This document shows positions 8,177-14,604 of a DNA stretch of 16,615 nucleotides, one piece after another. This stretch comes from JAUVKA01 sp964465145. Lineage in GTDB: Bacteria; Bacteroidota; Bacteroidia; Bacteroidales; UBA12481. Each line of letters opens with the position of its first letter. Position 1 is the stretch's first letter. The stretch spans positions 1 through 16,615 of the forward strand of contig CAYXJR010000087.1 of assembly GCA_964465145.1 (NCBI GenBank). Direction: 5' to 3'. The translations under genes were made by a program, and so were the position numbers. The notes under the pieces are model-generated. The model did not search any database and had not been told where the DNA came from. It saw only the letters and a program-made list of their open reading frames with translations.

Positions 8177-9814
8177 ATGAAATCATTAAACCTATTTTGC
8201 CTTCTCTCTTCTATATTGTTCATTACTTCCTGTAACCAGAATAAATGGGAGATTGTAATACCCGCAGAGGGGACAGCCCTTGATAACCTGGCCGCAAGTG
8301 AAATATCAAAGTACCTTTTTCAGACGACTGGGACCCTGGCGCAAATTGTGAGCTTAGAGGATTCGATACCTCCGGTCGGGCCAAATACTATCATAATTAA
8401 TTCAGATGATTCATTGGAAGATGAGGAGTTCATTATCAAATCTGAAGTAAATGAGGGAAATAAGCGCGTCAACCTGACCGGCGGTTCCCCAATTGCTTGC
8501 CTTTACGCTGCATATGAACTTGCTGAGCAGCTGGGTGTGCGTTTTTACCTCCATGGGGATGTTGTGCCTAAGGATATCGATATTAAAATCCTTGATAATC
8601 TTGATATCCACGAGAAGCCTTTATTCAAGATAAGGGGAATACAGCCGTTTCACGATTTTCCGGAAGGGCCGGATTGGTGGACAAAGGAAGATTATAAAGC
8701 TATAATTGCGCAATTACCCAAGCTGAAAATGAATTTTATCGGGTTTCACACGTACCCTGAGGGTGGTGTGGGCCCGGAGCCCCTTGTCTGGATAGGGACT
8801 GAGGATCAGATCAATGAGGACGGCACCGTAATATCAGCATACAAGGCCAAACACATGACCACCTCTACCGGCACCTGGGGGTATCCGCCAAAGCCAACGT
8901 CATCCTTTTCGCATGGCAGCGGACAGCTGTTTGCTGAAGACAGTTACGGAAGTGATTATATGCTTGGCCTTGACGGATGGCCGGAGAATGACCGGGAACA
9001 GGTTGCCCTGTTTAACAAATCTGGCGACTTTTTTGGCGAAGTTTTTGAATTTGCCCATTCCCTGGGAATTAAAACCTGTGTAGGGACGGAAACTCCCTTG
9101 ACTGTACCCAGGCAGGTAGAAGAGAGGCTCAAGGCACAAGGCACAGGGCACATGGCTCAAGGCTCAGGGCACATGGCACAAGGCACAGGGCTCAGGGCAC
9201 AAGGCTCAAGTGTGGATCTTTACAAGGGGATGTTTTCGTGGATCAAGAAGAATTATCCACTGGATTATTACTGGTTCTGGACTCCTGAAGACTGGACCTG
9301 GGGCGGTAATACCGCTGAGCAGATAGAAAGGACGAAGAACGATCTTTTAGCTGCCCAACAGGCCATTGACGAACTTGGTAACCCATTCCAGCTGGCTACC
9401 TGCGGCTGGGTCCTTGGTCCAAAGGAGGACCGTGCAATGTTCGACGGCCTCCTCCCCAAATCCTGGCCTGTGAGCTGCATCAATCGCCAGGTGGGTTTCA
9501 GCCTTGTGGAAGAAGGGTTCAGGGATGTCGAAGGCCGTCCAAAATGGGCAATACCGTGGATGGAGGATGATCCGGCCATGATACTCCCCCAATTATGGGT
9601 AGGCCGGATGAGGAAGGATGCTGCCGATGCATTGGTATATGGCTGTGACGGCCTTCTGGGGATCCACTGGCGGACAATGATATTGGGACCGAACGTGGCA
9701 GCCCTGGCCGGGGCTGCCTGGGATCAGAATTACGAGCAGGGTGAGAACAGGGATGCCGGCAGACTGGGTAGGAGGCCCCGGCGGGCTGCTAGCCAATTCC
9801 CGCTCCTGGGATGA
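8177..9814 (+). CDS. Putative glycosidase lipoprotein, N-terminal part of a frameshifted gene
   Basis: The ATG at 8177 gives MKSLN, a hydrophobic segment and a good lipobox (ITSC, C19), so I prefer it over the TTG at 8147 or the ATG at 8168. After the lipid anchor comes a region like the N-terminal domain of GH20 and alpha-glucuronidase families (about residues 25-145; note ACLYAAYELAEQLGVRFY). A TIM-barrel-like catalytic region follows, with FKIRGIQPFHDF, LDYYWFWTPEDWTW and ALVYGCDGLLGIHWRT. I recognise this as resembling putative glycosidases of Bacteroidota and Verrucomicrobiota, but I cannot give a GH number or substrate. Residues about 317-344 are encoded by a twelve-unit 7-base repeat array. 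Convincing protein sequence in this frame ends at AAWDQ (about 9727). The tail to the stop at 9814 looks like out-of-frame junk, and the true continuation is one frame over, running to 10559. It is an outer-membrane or periplasmic protein if functional. Confidence 0.72.
   Translation: MKSLNLFCLLSSILFITSCNQNKWEIVIPAEGTALDNLAASEISKYLFQTTGTLAQIVSLEDSIPPVGPNTIIINSDDSLEDEEFIIKSEVNEGNKRVNLTGGSPIACLYAAYELAEQLGVRFYLHGDVVPKDIDIKILDNLDIHEKPLFKIRGIQPFHDFPEGPDWWTKEDYKAIIAQLPKLKMNFIGFHTYPEGGVGPEPLVWIGTEDQINEDGTVISAYKAKHMTTSTGTWGYPPKPTSSFSHGSGQLFAEDSYGSDYMLGLDGWPENDREQVALFNKSGDFFGEVFEFAHSLGIKTCVGTETPLTVPRQVEERLKAQGTGHMAQGSGHMAQGTGLRAQGSSVDLYKGMFSWIKKNYPLDYYWFWTPEDWTWGGNTAEQIERTKNDLLAAQQAIDELGNPFQLATCGWVLGPKEDRAMFDGLLPKSWPVSCINRQVGFSLVEEGFRDVEGRPKWAIPWMEDDPAMILPQLWVGRMRKDAADALVYGCDGLLGIHWRTMILGPNVAALAGAAWDQNYEQGENRDAGRLGRRPRRAASQFPLLG
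9126..9209 (+). repeat. Twelve-unit heptanucleotide array (GGCWCAN) inside a glycosidase gene
   Basis: Twelve consecutive 7-base units run without a gap: GGCTCAA, GGCACAA, GGCACAG, GGCACAT, GGCTCAA, GGCTCAG, GGCACAT, GGCACAA, GGCACAG, GGCTCAG, GGCACAA, GGCTCAA. Only position 4 (A/T) and position 7 (A/G/T) vary. The array is 84 bases, a multiple of three, so the frame is kept. It encodes a low-complexity stretch with repeated AQG/GTG/GSG. It sits between two well-formed domain segments, probably in a surface loop. The same unit recurs in the GH20 gene at 16239-16266. Confidence 0.95.
9728..9780 (+). other. Frameshift zone in the putative glycosidase gene
   Basis: Upstream of 9728 the frame starting at 8177 gives coherent protein (LGPNVAALAGAAWDQ). 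From about 9756 onward the coherent protein (PADWVGGPGG...) is in the next frame, which has been open only since the TGA at 9678-9680. The shift corresponds to one extra base or two missing bases relative to an intact gene. Short G or C runs here (CAGGG, ACAGGG, GGCCCC) could reflect either a real indel or a sequencing error. No classical slippery heptamer with a downstream structure was evident, so programmed frameshifting is not favoured. Confidence 0.75.
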
Positions 9815-10559
9815 GGTGCAAAAGGAATATGAATTTGTCGGGCTGTTTGAATCTTTTGAGCCACAGATCACCGATCCCGAGTCAAGTGAGCGTTTTCATT
9901 ACTGGCTTAACCAGTTCAGGTATCTCAGAGCTGTTGGTGAGCTGGGATGTTCCCTGGGGGAATTTAACGGCATTCACAATGAAATTGAATCAATTGACGA
10001 TTCACAGGTAAACAGTAAAAAACTCGCCATCGAAAACAGGCTCCTGCCTGTCAGACAAAGAGAAATGGCCAAGTTGTCCGAAGTTTATAAATACTTGCTG
10101 AACAGTATAAACACCCGCGGAGGCTTTGGCAACCTGGCCAATTGGGAACAGCATGTATGGAGCACTGCATTTAAGGCCCAGGATGATTATCTGCTGAAAT
10201 ACCTTGGTGAATTGGCACCGGTTTATGAGCGTTCCTGTGATTACCCTGGAGAACCCAGGCTGATTGTTCCAACAGTCAGATCCGTAATTGGCGCAAGTGA
10301 GAATTTTAAACTTGAAGTGATATGTGTTAACATGGAAGTTAATGAAGCGAAACTGTTTTACCGGGCTTTTAGCGAAAAGCACTTTTCCTGGATTGATCTG
10401 GAACATCAGGCCAGGGCGGTTTTCCGGGCCGGGTTGAAAATAGACGATCCCGGCATCACCGGGTTTGAGTGGTATGTCGAAGTTAAGGATAATGAAGGCA
10501 GTGAGTTTCTTTACCCGGCCGGGGGAGCACTCAAGCCGGCAGGCGTAACAATATGGTAG
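9741..10559 (+). CDS. C-terminal part of the frameshifted putative glycosidase
   Basis: This open frame (272 residues from a GTG at 9741) continues the protein encoded from 8177, one frame over. The GTG lacks a signal peptide, lies inside the coding region of the upstream part and has no ribosome-binding site, so an independent gene is unlikely. The first residues before PADWVGG are probably not native. The segment is largely helical in the middle (YWLNQFRYLRAVGELG; NRLLPVRQREMAKLSEVYKY; WEQHVWSTAFKAQDDYLLKYLGEL) and then becomes beta-rich, from about residue 175 to the end, resembling an immunoglobulin-like C-terminal domain. Whether the two parts are expressed as a functional whole depends on whether the frameshift is real. 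Confidence 0.65.
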   Translation: MRTGMPADWVGGPGGLLANSRSWDEVQKEYEFVGLFESFEPQITDPESSERFHYWLNQFRYLRAVGELGCSLGEFNGIHNEIESIDDSQVNSKKLAIENRLLPVRQREMAKLSEVYKYLLNSINTRGGFGNLANWEQHVWSTAFKAQDDYLLKYLGELAPVYERSCDYPGEPRLIVPTVRSVIGASENFKLEVICVNMEVNEAKLFYRAFSEKHFSWIDLEHQARAVFRAGLKIDDPGITGFEWYVEVKDNEGSEFLYPAGGALKPAGVTIW

Positions 10560-10636
10560 AATTTCTATTTTTTTAAAAATTGCCTGGTTTGGCATGATAA
10601 GGTTCATAGGTAATTATACTGTCAGGATAAAAGAAG

Positions 10637-10667
10637 AGCCCAAAGATCAGAAGGAGACCTTTGGGCT
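10637..10667 (-). terminator. Rho-independent terminator of the minus-strand operon (possibly bidirectional)
   Basis: AGCCCAAAG (10637-10645) and CTTTGGGCT (10659-10667) form a perfect nine-base-pair stem with a 13-base loop. On the minus strand the stem is followed by a T-rich run (CTTCTTTTAT), as expected for intrinsic termination of the coiled-coil gene ending at 10725. On the plus strand the trailing sequence is not T-rich, so termination of the glycosidase gene ending at 10559 here is less certain. Confidence 0.8.
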
Positions 10668-10724
10668 AATCAAGATAATATTAAATCTTTATTCGCTCAG
10701 GGCATATTTTTTAGGACGATTTGC

Positions 10725-11600
10725 CTAAAACTTCCTTAACCTTATCTGACAGCTGCCAAGTTTTTCGTTTTTATTCAAGATTTCAACGTTATATACTCCC
10801 CCGGTCAGCTTTTCCTTTGGTTGAAAATTCATCTCGATACGCTTTGAAATTTCAAAATTGCCGCTACCCGATGAAATACTAGCCACTAAACCCCTATCAT
10901 CTTCAACAACAGAGGATGTTATGTACTGATCCTTGCTCGTAAATACCTTTCCCTGGGGGGTAGTTATTTTGAAGTTTACGTTGGTTAAATCCCCTGGTGG
11001 AAGGTCAAATCCTACCGTTAGTTTTTTTGCAACCCTTGCTGATACTGTCAGTTTATCTTTTTTCCCTTTCAGACTTTCCATTCTGAAGTTGTCAGCAAAA
11101 ACACTCAAAATCTTTACTTTATCAGAAAGATTTTCATTATCAGCCATCAATGAAGCGTTTTGGCGATTCAATTCGCTATTTGCGGCCATTAACTGATTAA
11201 TTTCACCATTGAGACCTGTAATTTGACTCTCTAGTTCACTTTTGGTTTTTTGAATTTCTGCGATCATGCTTTCCAGGGTTTTAATTTTTTTGTTTTCTAT
11301 CCGGATCGCCCTATTTTCTGCCTCCAGTTTAGATAGATTTTCTTTCAGTTCAACCATCATTTTGTCCAGCTTATCATTTTTGCTGCTCATGAAGGCCATA
11401 TCATTCCGCAATTTCCCGATTTGTTTGTCGAGTGACAGTTTTTCAGAAAGCAGGGTCTCAGACATTAGTCTTTGATCGCTCAAATTTTCATTAAGGGATT
11501 TGTTCGATTTCATTAACAGACCTATGCCTATTAATGCCATAATCAGAATTGCTGAGGCACTAACTGCCAATACCTTTTTACCTTTAATTTTAGTTGCCAT
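10725..11600 (-). CDS. Membrane-anchored coiled-coil protein of unknown function
   Basis: This 291-residue protein has a basic N-terminus (KIKGKK), one hydrophobic transmembrane segment (about residues 10-29), a long coiled coil (about 33-165, rich in Leu, Lys, Glu, Asn and Ser heptads) and a C-terminal, mostly beta-type domain (about 170-291) that I do not recognise. By the positive-inside rule the coiled coil and C-terminal domain are periplasmic. It lies 84 bases downstream of a sensor kinase gene on the same strand and may be a target or accessory of that two-component system. A TAnnTTTG box in the gap suggests it also has its own promoter. A strong hairpin terminator follows. No enzyme motif is visible. 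Confidence 0.75.
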   Translation of the reverse strand: MATKIKGKKVLAVSASAILIMALIGIGLLMKSNKSLNENLSDQRLMSETLLSEKLSLDKQIGKLRNDMAFMSSKNDKLDKMMVELKENLSKLEAENRAIRIENKKIKTLESMIAEIQKTKSELESQITGLNGEINQLMAANSELNRQNASLMADNENLSDKVKILSVFADNFRMESLKGKKDKLTVSARVAKKLTVGFDLPPGDLTNVNFKITTPQGKVFTSKDQYITSSVVEDDRGLVASISSGSGNFEISKRIEMNFQPKEKLTGGVYNVEILNKNEKLGSCQIRLRKF

Positions 11601-11632
11601 AATTTTTCAGTTTAAATATTAATTTACTGAAC

Positions 11633-11640
11633 CAAAAGTA
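11633..11640 (-). promoter_or_regulatory. Candidate Bacteroidota -7 promoter box for the coiled-coil gene
   Basis: On the minus strand this reads TACTTTTG, an exact match to TAnnTTTG, about 32 bases before the ATG at 11600, giving an expected leader of roughly 25 bases. A TTTG element at the usual -33 spacing was not found, so the call rests on the -7 box and its position in the gap. Confidence 0.45.
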
Positions 11641-11684
11641 TTTTGGCAAAATGAGGGTGAAGTTAAATATGGATTAAATTTCGA

Positions 11685-13058
11685 TTAAAATTTGGTCAGC
11701 GGCAGAGATATCGTAAAGATCGTTTCTCCGTTAATTACCGAGGAAACAGCAATAGATCCTTCATGAAGTTTTACAATCCGGTCGGCAAGGGAAAGACCAA
11801 TTCCATGTCCTTTGACACCAGAAACATTTTTCCCCCTGTGAAATGGTTCGAAAATATTATTAATATCCTGAGGATCAATACCTAAACCTTGATTTAAGAA
11901 TTGCATTTTAACATAATTTTCCAAAGAGGTGATTTTTACCATCACCTGGTGGTCAGATGAGTATTTACAACCATTATCCATGATATTACTTATCGCAGTT
12001 TTCAATAATAGTTCATTGCCAATAATAATTAGCTGGTTTTCGTCTTTGAGCTCTATATCCAGATTGACCTTAATCAAATAATTTTCATTTATTTTTGTCA
12101 GATCAGCTCTGGCCAGCCAAACTATATCATCTATTCTCAGGGGTATAAAATCGATCTTTGAAGTTTCTGAACTGGCTTGAGCCAGCATCAATAATCTGTT
12201 TGAGATTATATTCAGGCTTTTTATATCATCAAGTACGGAAATAATTGTTGTTTTGTAATCACCCTCGGTTCTTTTTTTTATTAACGCTACTTCTAACTGA
12301 CCTGTAATGGCTGTCAAGGGGGTACGGAGTTCATGCGATGCATTTGCAATGAAATTCTTTTGGATCTTAAAAGCAGTTTCCAGCCGGTTTAGCATTTTAT
12401 TAAATGTTTGAGCTAGTTTTGCAATTTCATCCTCCCCATTTCCTTCATTAACCCTTGTATTCAGGCTGGTAATAGTTATATCGTCTACCTGTTCAATTAC
12501 TTTCAATATTGGAAGCAGAGCCCTGCCGGCATAGATCCGTCCTGAAAGAAAAACCAGTAGGATACTGATGCCAAAAACTATTAATAGTACTGTTCTCAGG
12601 TTTTTGAGTTTTTTCAATCCGTATTTATCTATTGCCGCAACCACAACAACAACCCGGTCAAATTTATCTGCAAACAGAAAACCCAAAATTTCCAGATCAC
12701 CTAGTTTGTATCTTACTTCCTGCTCAAGTCGGACTTTGTTCAGTAAATCTTCATCAACTTTCAGGCTATTATCTTTATCAGAACTATAAAGCACCTGATC
12801 CCTAAAGTCGTAAATAGCAATTCTTTCATTGTTTAAGCCGAGAGGATTGTCTTTTTCAATTTTCTGCAGCAAACTGGCATCAACTTCCTCTACTTCGAGC
12901 AACAATTTAGCAGTATTGGTTGCTTTATTTGAAAGGCGGTTGTAAAAATCATCCCTCCTATAGTTAGCTGAAAAGAAGTAGATGGCAAGACATGAGAAGA
13001 ACAATATTAGGGCTACAATACTGATAAACTGGTAGGTAAGTCTTTGCCGGATTTGCAT
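11685..13058 (-). CDS. Sensor histidine kinase (HAMP, HisKA, HATPase_c)
   Basis: This 457-residue inner-membrane kinase has transmembrane segments at about residues 11-30 and 155-173 that enclose a periplasmic sensor region of about 120 residues with no family I can name. A HAMP linker follows (about 174-228). The dimerisation domain carries the phospho-acceptor in NFIANASHELRTPLTA (H242). The ATP-binding domain shows the N box (N358, N362), the F box IFEPFHRG and the G2 box GHGIGLSLA (417-425). The G1 box reads NQGLGI, with Asn in place of the usual Asp; this substitution is also found in other kinases of this phylum as far as I recall. Its start lies three bases after the stop of the response regulator gene, so the two are a cognate pair in one operon. 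The signal is unknown. Confidence 0.93.
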   Translation of the reverse strand: MQIRQRLTYQFISIVALILFFSCLAIYFFSANYRRDDFYNRLSNKATNTAKLLLEVEEVDASLLQKIEKDNPLGLNNERIAIYDFRDQVLYSSDKDNSLKVDEDLLNKVRLEQEVRYKLGDLEILGFLFADKFDRVVVVVAAIDKYGLKKLKNLRTVLLIVFGISILLVFLSGRIYAGRALLPILKVIEQVDDITITSLNTRVNEGNGEDEIAKLAQTFNKMLNRLETAFKIQKNFIANASHELRTPLTAITGQLEVALIKKRTEGDYKTTIISVLDDIKSLNIISNRLLMLAQASSETSKIDFIPLRIDDIVWLARADLTKINENYLIKVNLDIELKDENQLIIIGNELLLKTAISNIMDNGCKYSSDHQVMVKITSLENYVKMQFLNQGLGIDPQDINNIFEPFHRGKNVSGVKGHGIGLSLADRIVKLHEGSIAVSSVINGETIFTISLPLTKF

Positions 13059-13061
13059 AAT

Positions 13062-13739
13062 TTATTCATTATTAAAGATATAACCCATTCCGATCCGTGT
13101 GTGGATGAGTTTTACCTCAAAATTTCTGTCAATTTTTTTCCTTAGAATATTTACATAAACATCCACAACATTTGTTCCGGTATCAAAAGTTATATCCCAA
13201 ACTTTTTCAGCGATATCAACACGTGATAACACTTTCCCCTTGTTTCGGATAAAGAATTCCAGCAGTGCGAATTCTTTGGCGGTCAAATCGATTGAAATAC
13301 CCTTCCTGATGGCAACTTTTTTATCCAGATCCAGCACCAGGTCGGCAACTTTCAATTTATTGCTGGTTTCCAAAATTCCCGTACTCCTTTTGGTAAGTGC
13401 TTTTATCCTCGACAGTAATTCTCTGAATTCGAAAGGTTTCACAAGGTAATCATCTGCACCGGCATCAAACCCTGCCACTTTATCTTCGGTTGTTCCAAGT
13501 GCAGTCAGCATTAATATTGGGATCGAGGGTTTATCTTCTTTTATTTGCTTGCAAAGCTCTATGCCATTTATATAAGGGATAACTATATCCAGCAATATCA
13601 CATCATACTGGTTTTTGGCTGCGAATAATTTTCCCATTTGTCCATCATAAACCAGATCAACTTTATAGTCATTCTCCTCTAATCCCTGCTTTAGAAATGA
13701 AGCTACTTTTGGTTCGTCCTCTACAATGAGTATTTTCAT
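13062..13739 (-). CDS. OmpR/PhoB-family response regulator
   Basis: From the ATG at 13739 the protein is 225 residues, the usual length for this family. The receiver domain (1-115) has acidic residues E7/D8, phospho-acceptor D51 in DVILLD, T79 and K101 in LVKPF. The C-terminal winged-helix DNA-binding domain (about 125-225) includes LTAKEFALLEFF and TNVVDVYVNILRKKID. I chose ATG 13739 rather than the upstream in-frame TTG at 13766 because the protein then begins MKILIVEDE, the family norm, and because a TAnnTTTG promoter box overlaps the TTG codon. It is first in the operon with the histidine kinase. The coiled-coil gene further down is a possible regulated partner. Confidence 0.94.
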   Translation of the reverse strand: MKILIVEDEPKVASFLKQGLEENDYKVDLVYDGQMGKLFAAKNQYDVILLDIVIPYINGIELCKQIKEDKPSIPILMLTALGTTEDKVAGFDAGADDYLVKPFEFRELLSRIKALTKRSTGILETSNKLKVADLVLDLDKKVAIRKGISIDLTAKEFALLEFFIRNKGKVLSRVDIAEKVWDITFDTGTNVVDVYVNILRKKIDRNFEVKLIHTRIGMGYIFNNE

Positions 13740-13763
13740 TTTTTCTTTTAATATTTGTTCTTC

Positions 13764-13771
13764 CAAAGTTA
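13764..13771 (-). promoter_or_regulatory. Candidate Bacteroidota -7 promoter box for the two-component operon
   Basis: On the minus strand this reads TAACTTTG, an exact match to TAnnTTTG, 25 bases before the regulator's ATG at 13739. The expected leader would be under 20 bases. No well-spaced TTTG -33 element was seen. The position supports the 13739 start and lies in the 79-base gap shared with the divergent methyltransferase gene. Confidence 0.45.
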
Positions 13772-13818
13772 TTGAAATTAAAGCTTTTTAGGGAGAGCGG
13801 AATCCGTATTTTAACTTT

Positions 13819-14580
13819 ATGAAATTCTACACAGGTATAGCAGCTTTCTACGATGATATCTTTCCTTATAATCCGCAACAAAAGGCTTTCGTGGAATCCT
13901 TTGGTATTCATAGTTATAAAGCCACACTTCTTGATGTCGGGTGCGGGACCGGAAGCCTCAGCCTGAACCTGTCTGAAAGCTTCGGTACCCTTATAGGCAT
14001 CGATACCGATAAAGAGATGCTCCGCCTTGCCAAAATAAAGGCTATGGAGTTCAAAGCCGGCCGCCGTGAAAATCTTGAGGAACTTGGAAACTGGGTGTTC
14101 CTGCAGAAAGGGATGCTGGACCTGGGCACTGAATTCGTTCCCGGATCTTTCAATGCTGTCCTTTGTTTTGGGAACACCCTGGTGCATTTGTCGACACAGG
14201 AAGAGGTCAGCTCGTTCCTTCACCAGGCTTATGAAATCCTAATGCCAGGAGGATGCCTGATGATACAGATAATCAATTACGACAGGATTATCGGCCAGGG
14301 ATTAAAAGGCTTGCCTGCATTGGAAAATGAGAATATCAAGTTTGAGCGGATATACCATTATGATTCAGATCCTTCAGTAATCAGTTTTCAGACAAAACTC
14401 ACACTTAAAGAAAGCGGAGGGGTGATTGAAAATGAGATACCTCTTCTGGCAATACTCCCGGGGCAGTTAAAAGAAATTATAGAGGAATTGGGTTTTGCTG
14501 ATCTGCTAGAGTTTGGGAATTTTAAAAAAGATCCTTTTACCAAAGATTCTCAACTCTACATAGTTGTGGCTAAAAAGTAA
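13819..14580 (+). CDS. Class I SAM-dependent methyltransferase
   Basis: This 253-residue, signal-less cytoplasmic protein has the Rossmann-fold SAM-binding motif I, LLDVGCGTGSLSLNL (residues 37-51). It also has an acidic motif II (IGIDTDKEML, the Asp that usually contacts the ribose), and a later LVHLSTQEEVSSFLHQAYEILMPGGCLMIQIINYD stretch is typical of methyltransferase domains 11/25. The substrate cannot be read from the sequence. It is transcribed divergently from the two-component operon, and the GH20 gene follows 24 bases after its stop, so the two may share a transcript, but a functional link is not obvious. Confidence 0.88.
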   Translation: MKFYTGIAAFYDDIFPYNPQQKAFVESFGIHSYKATLLDVGCGTGSLSLNLSESFGTLIGIDTDKEMLRLAKIKAMEFKAGRRENLEELGNWVFLQKGMLDLGTEFVPGSFNAVLCFGNTLVHLSTQEEVSSFLHQAYEILMPGGCLMIQIINYDRIIGQGLKGLPALENENIKFERIYHYDSDPSVISFQTKLTLKESGGVIENEIPLLAILPGQLKEIIEELGFADLLEFGNFKKDPFTKDSQLYIVVAKK

Positions 14581-14604
14581 CTTAAACACAGAAAATCTAA
14601 TCCC

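Noticed and set aside
9126..9209. CRISPR-like array
   Set aside because: The units are only seven bases with no spacers, and the tract is in frame within a coding gene.
9741..9743. GTG as the start of an independent gene
   Set aside because: It lies inside the upstream coding part, lacks a ribosome-binding site and signal peptide, and the downstream protein is the missing continuation of the glycosidase.
13764..13766. TTG start adding nine residues to the response regulator
   Set aside because: The family begins at MKILIVEDE (ATG 13739), and the TTG is part of a likely -7 promoter box.
13669..14223. Minus-strand open frame of 184 codons across the methyltransferase
   Set aside because: It overlaps the well-supported methyltransferase and the regulator start, has no recognisable motif, and its sequence reads like an antisense shadow.
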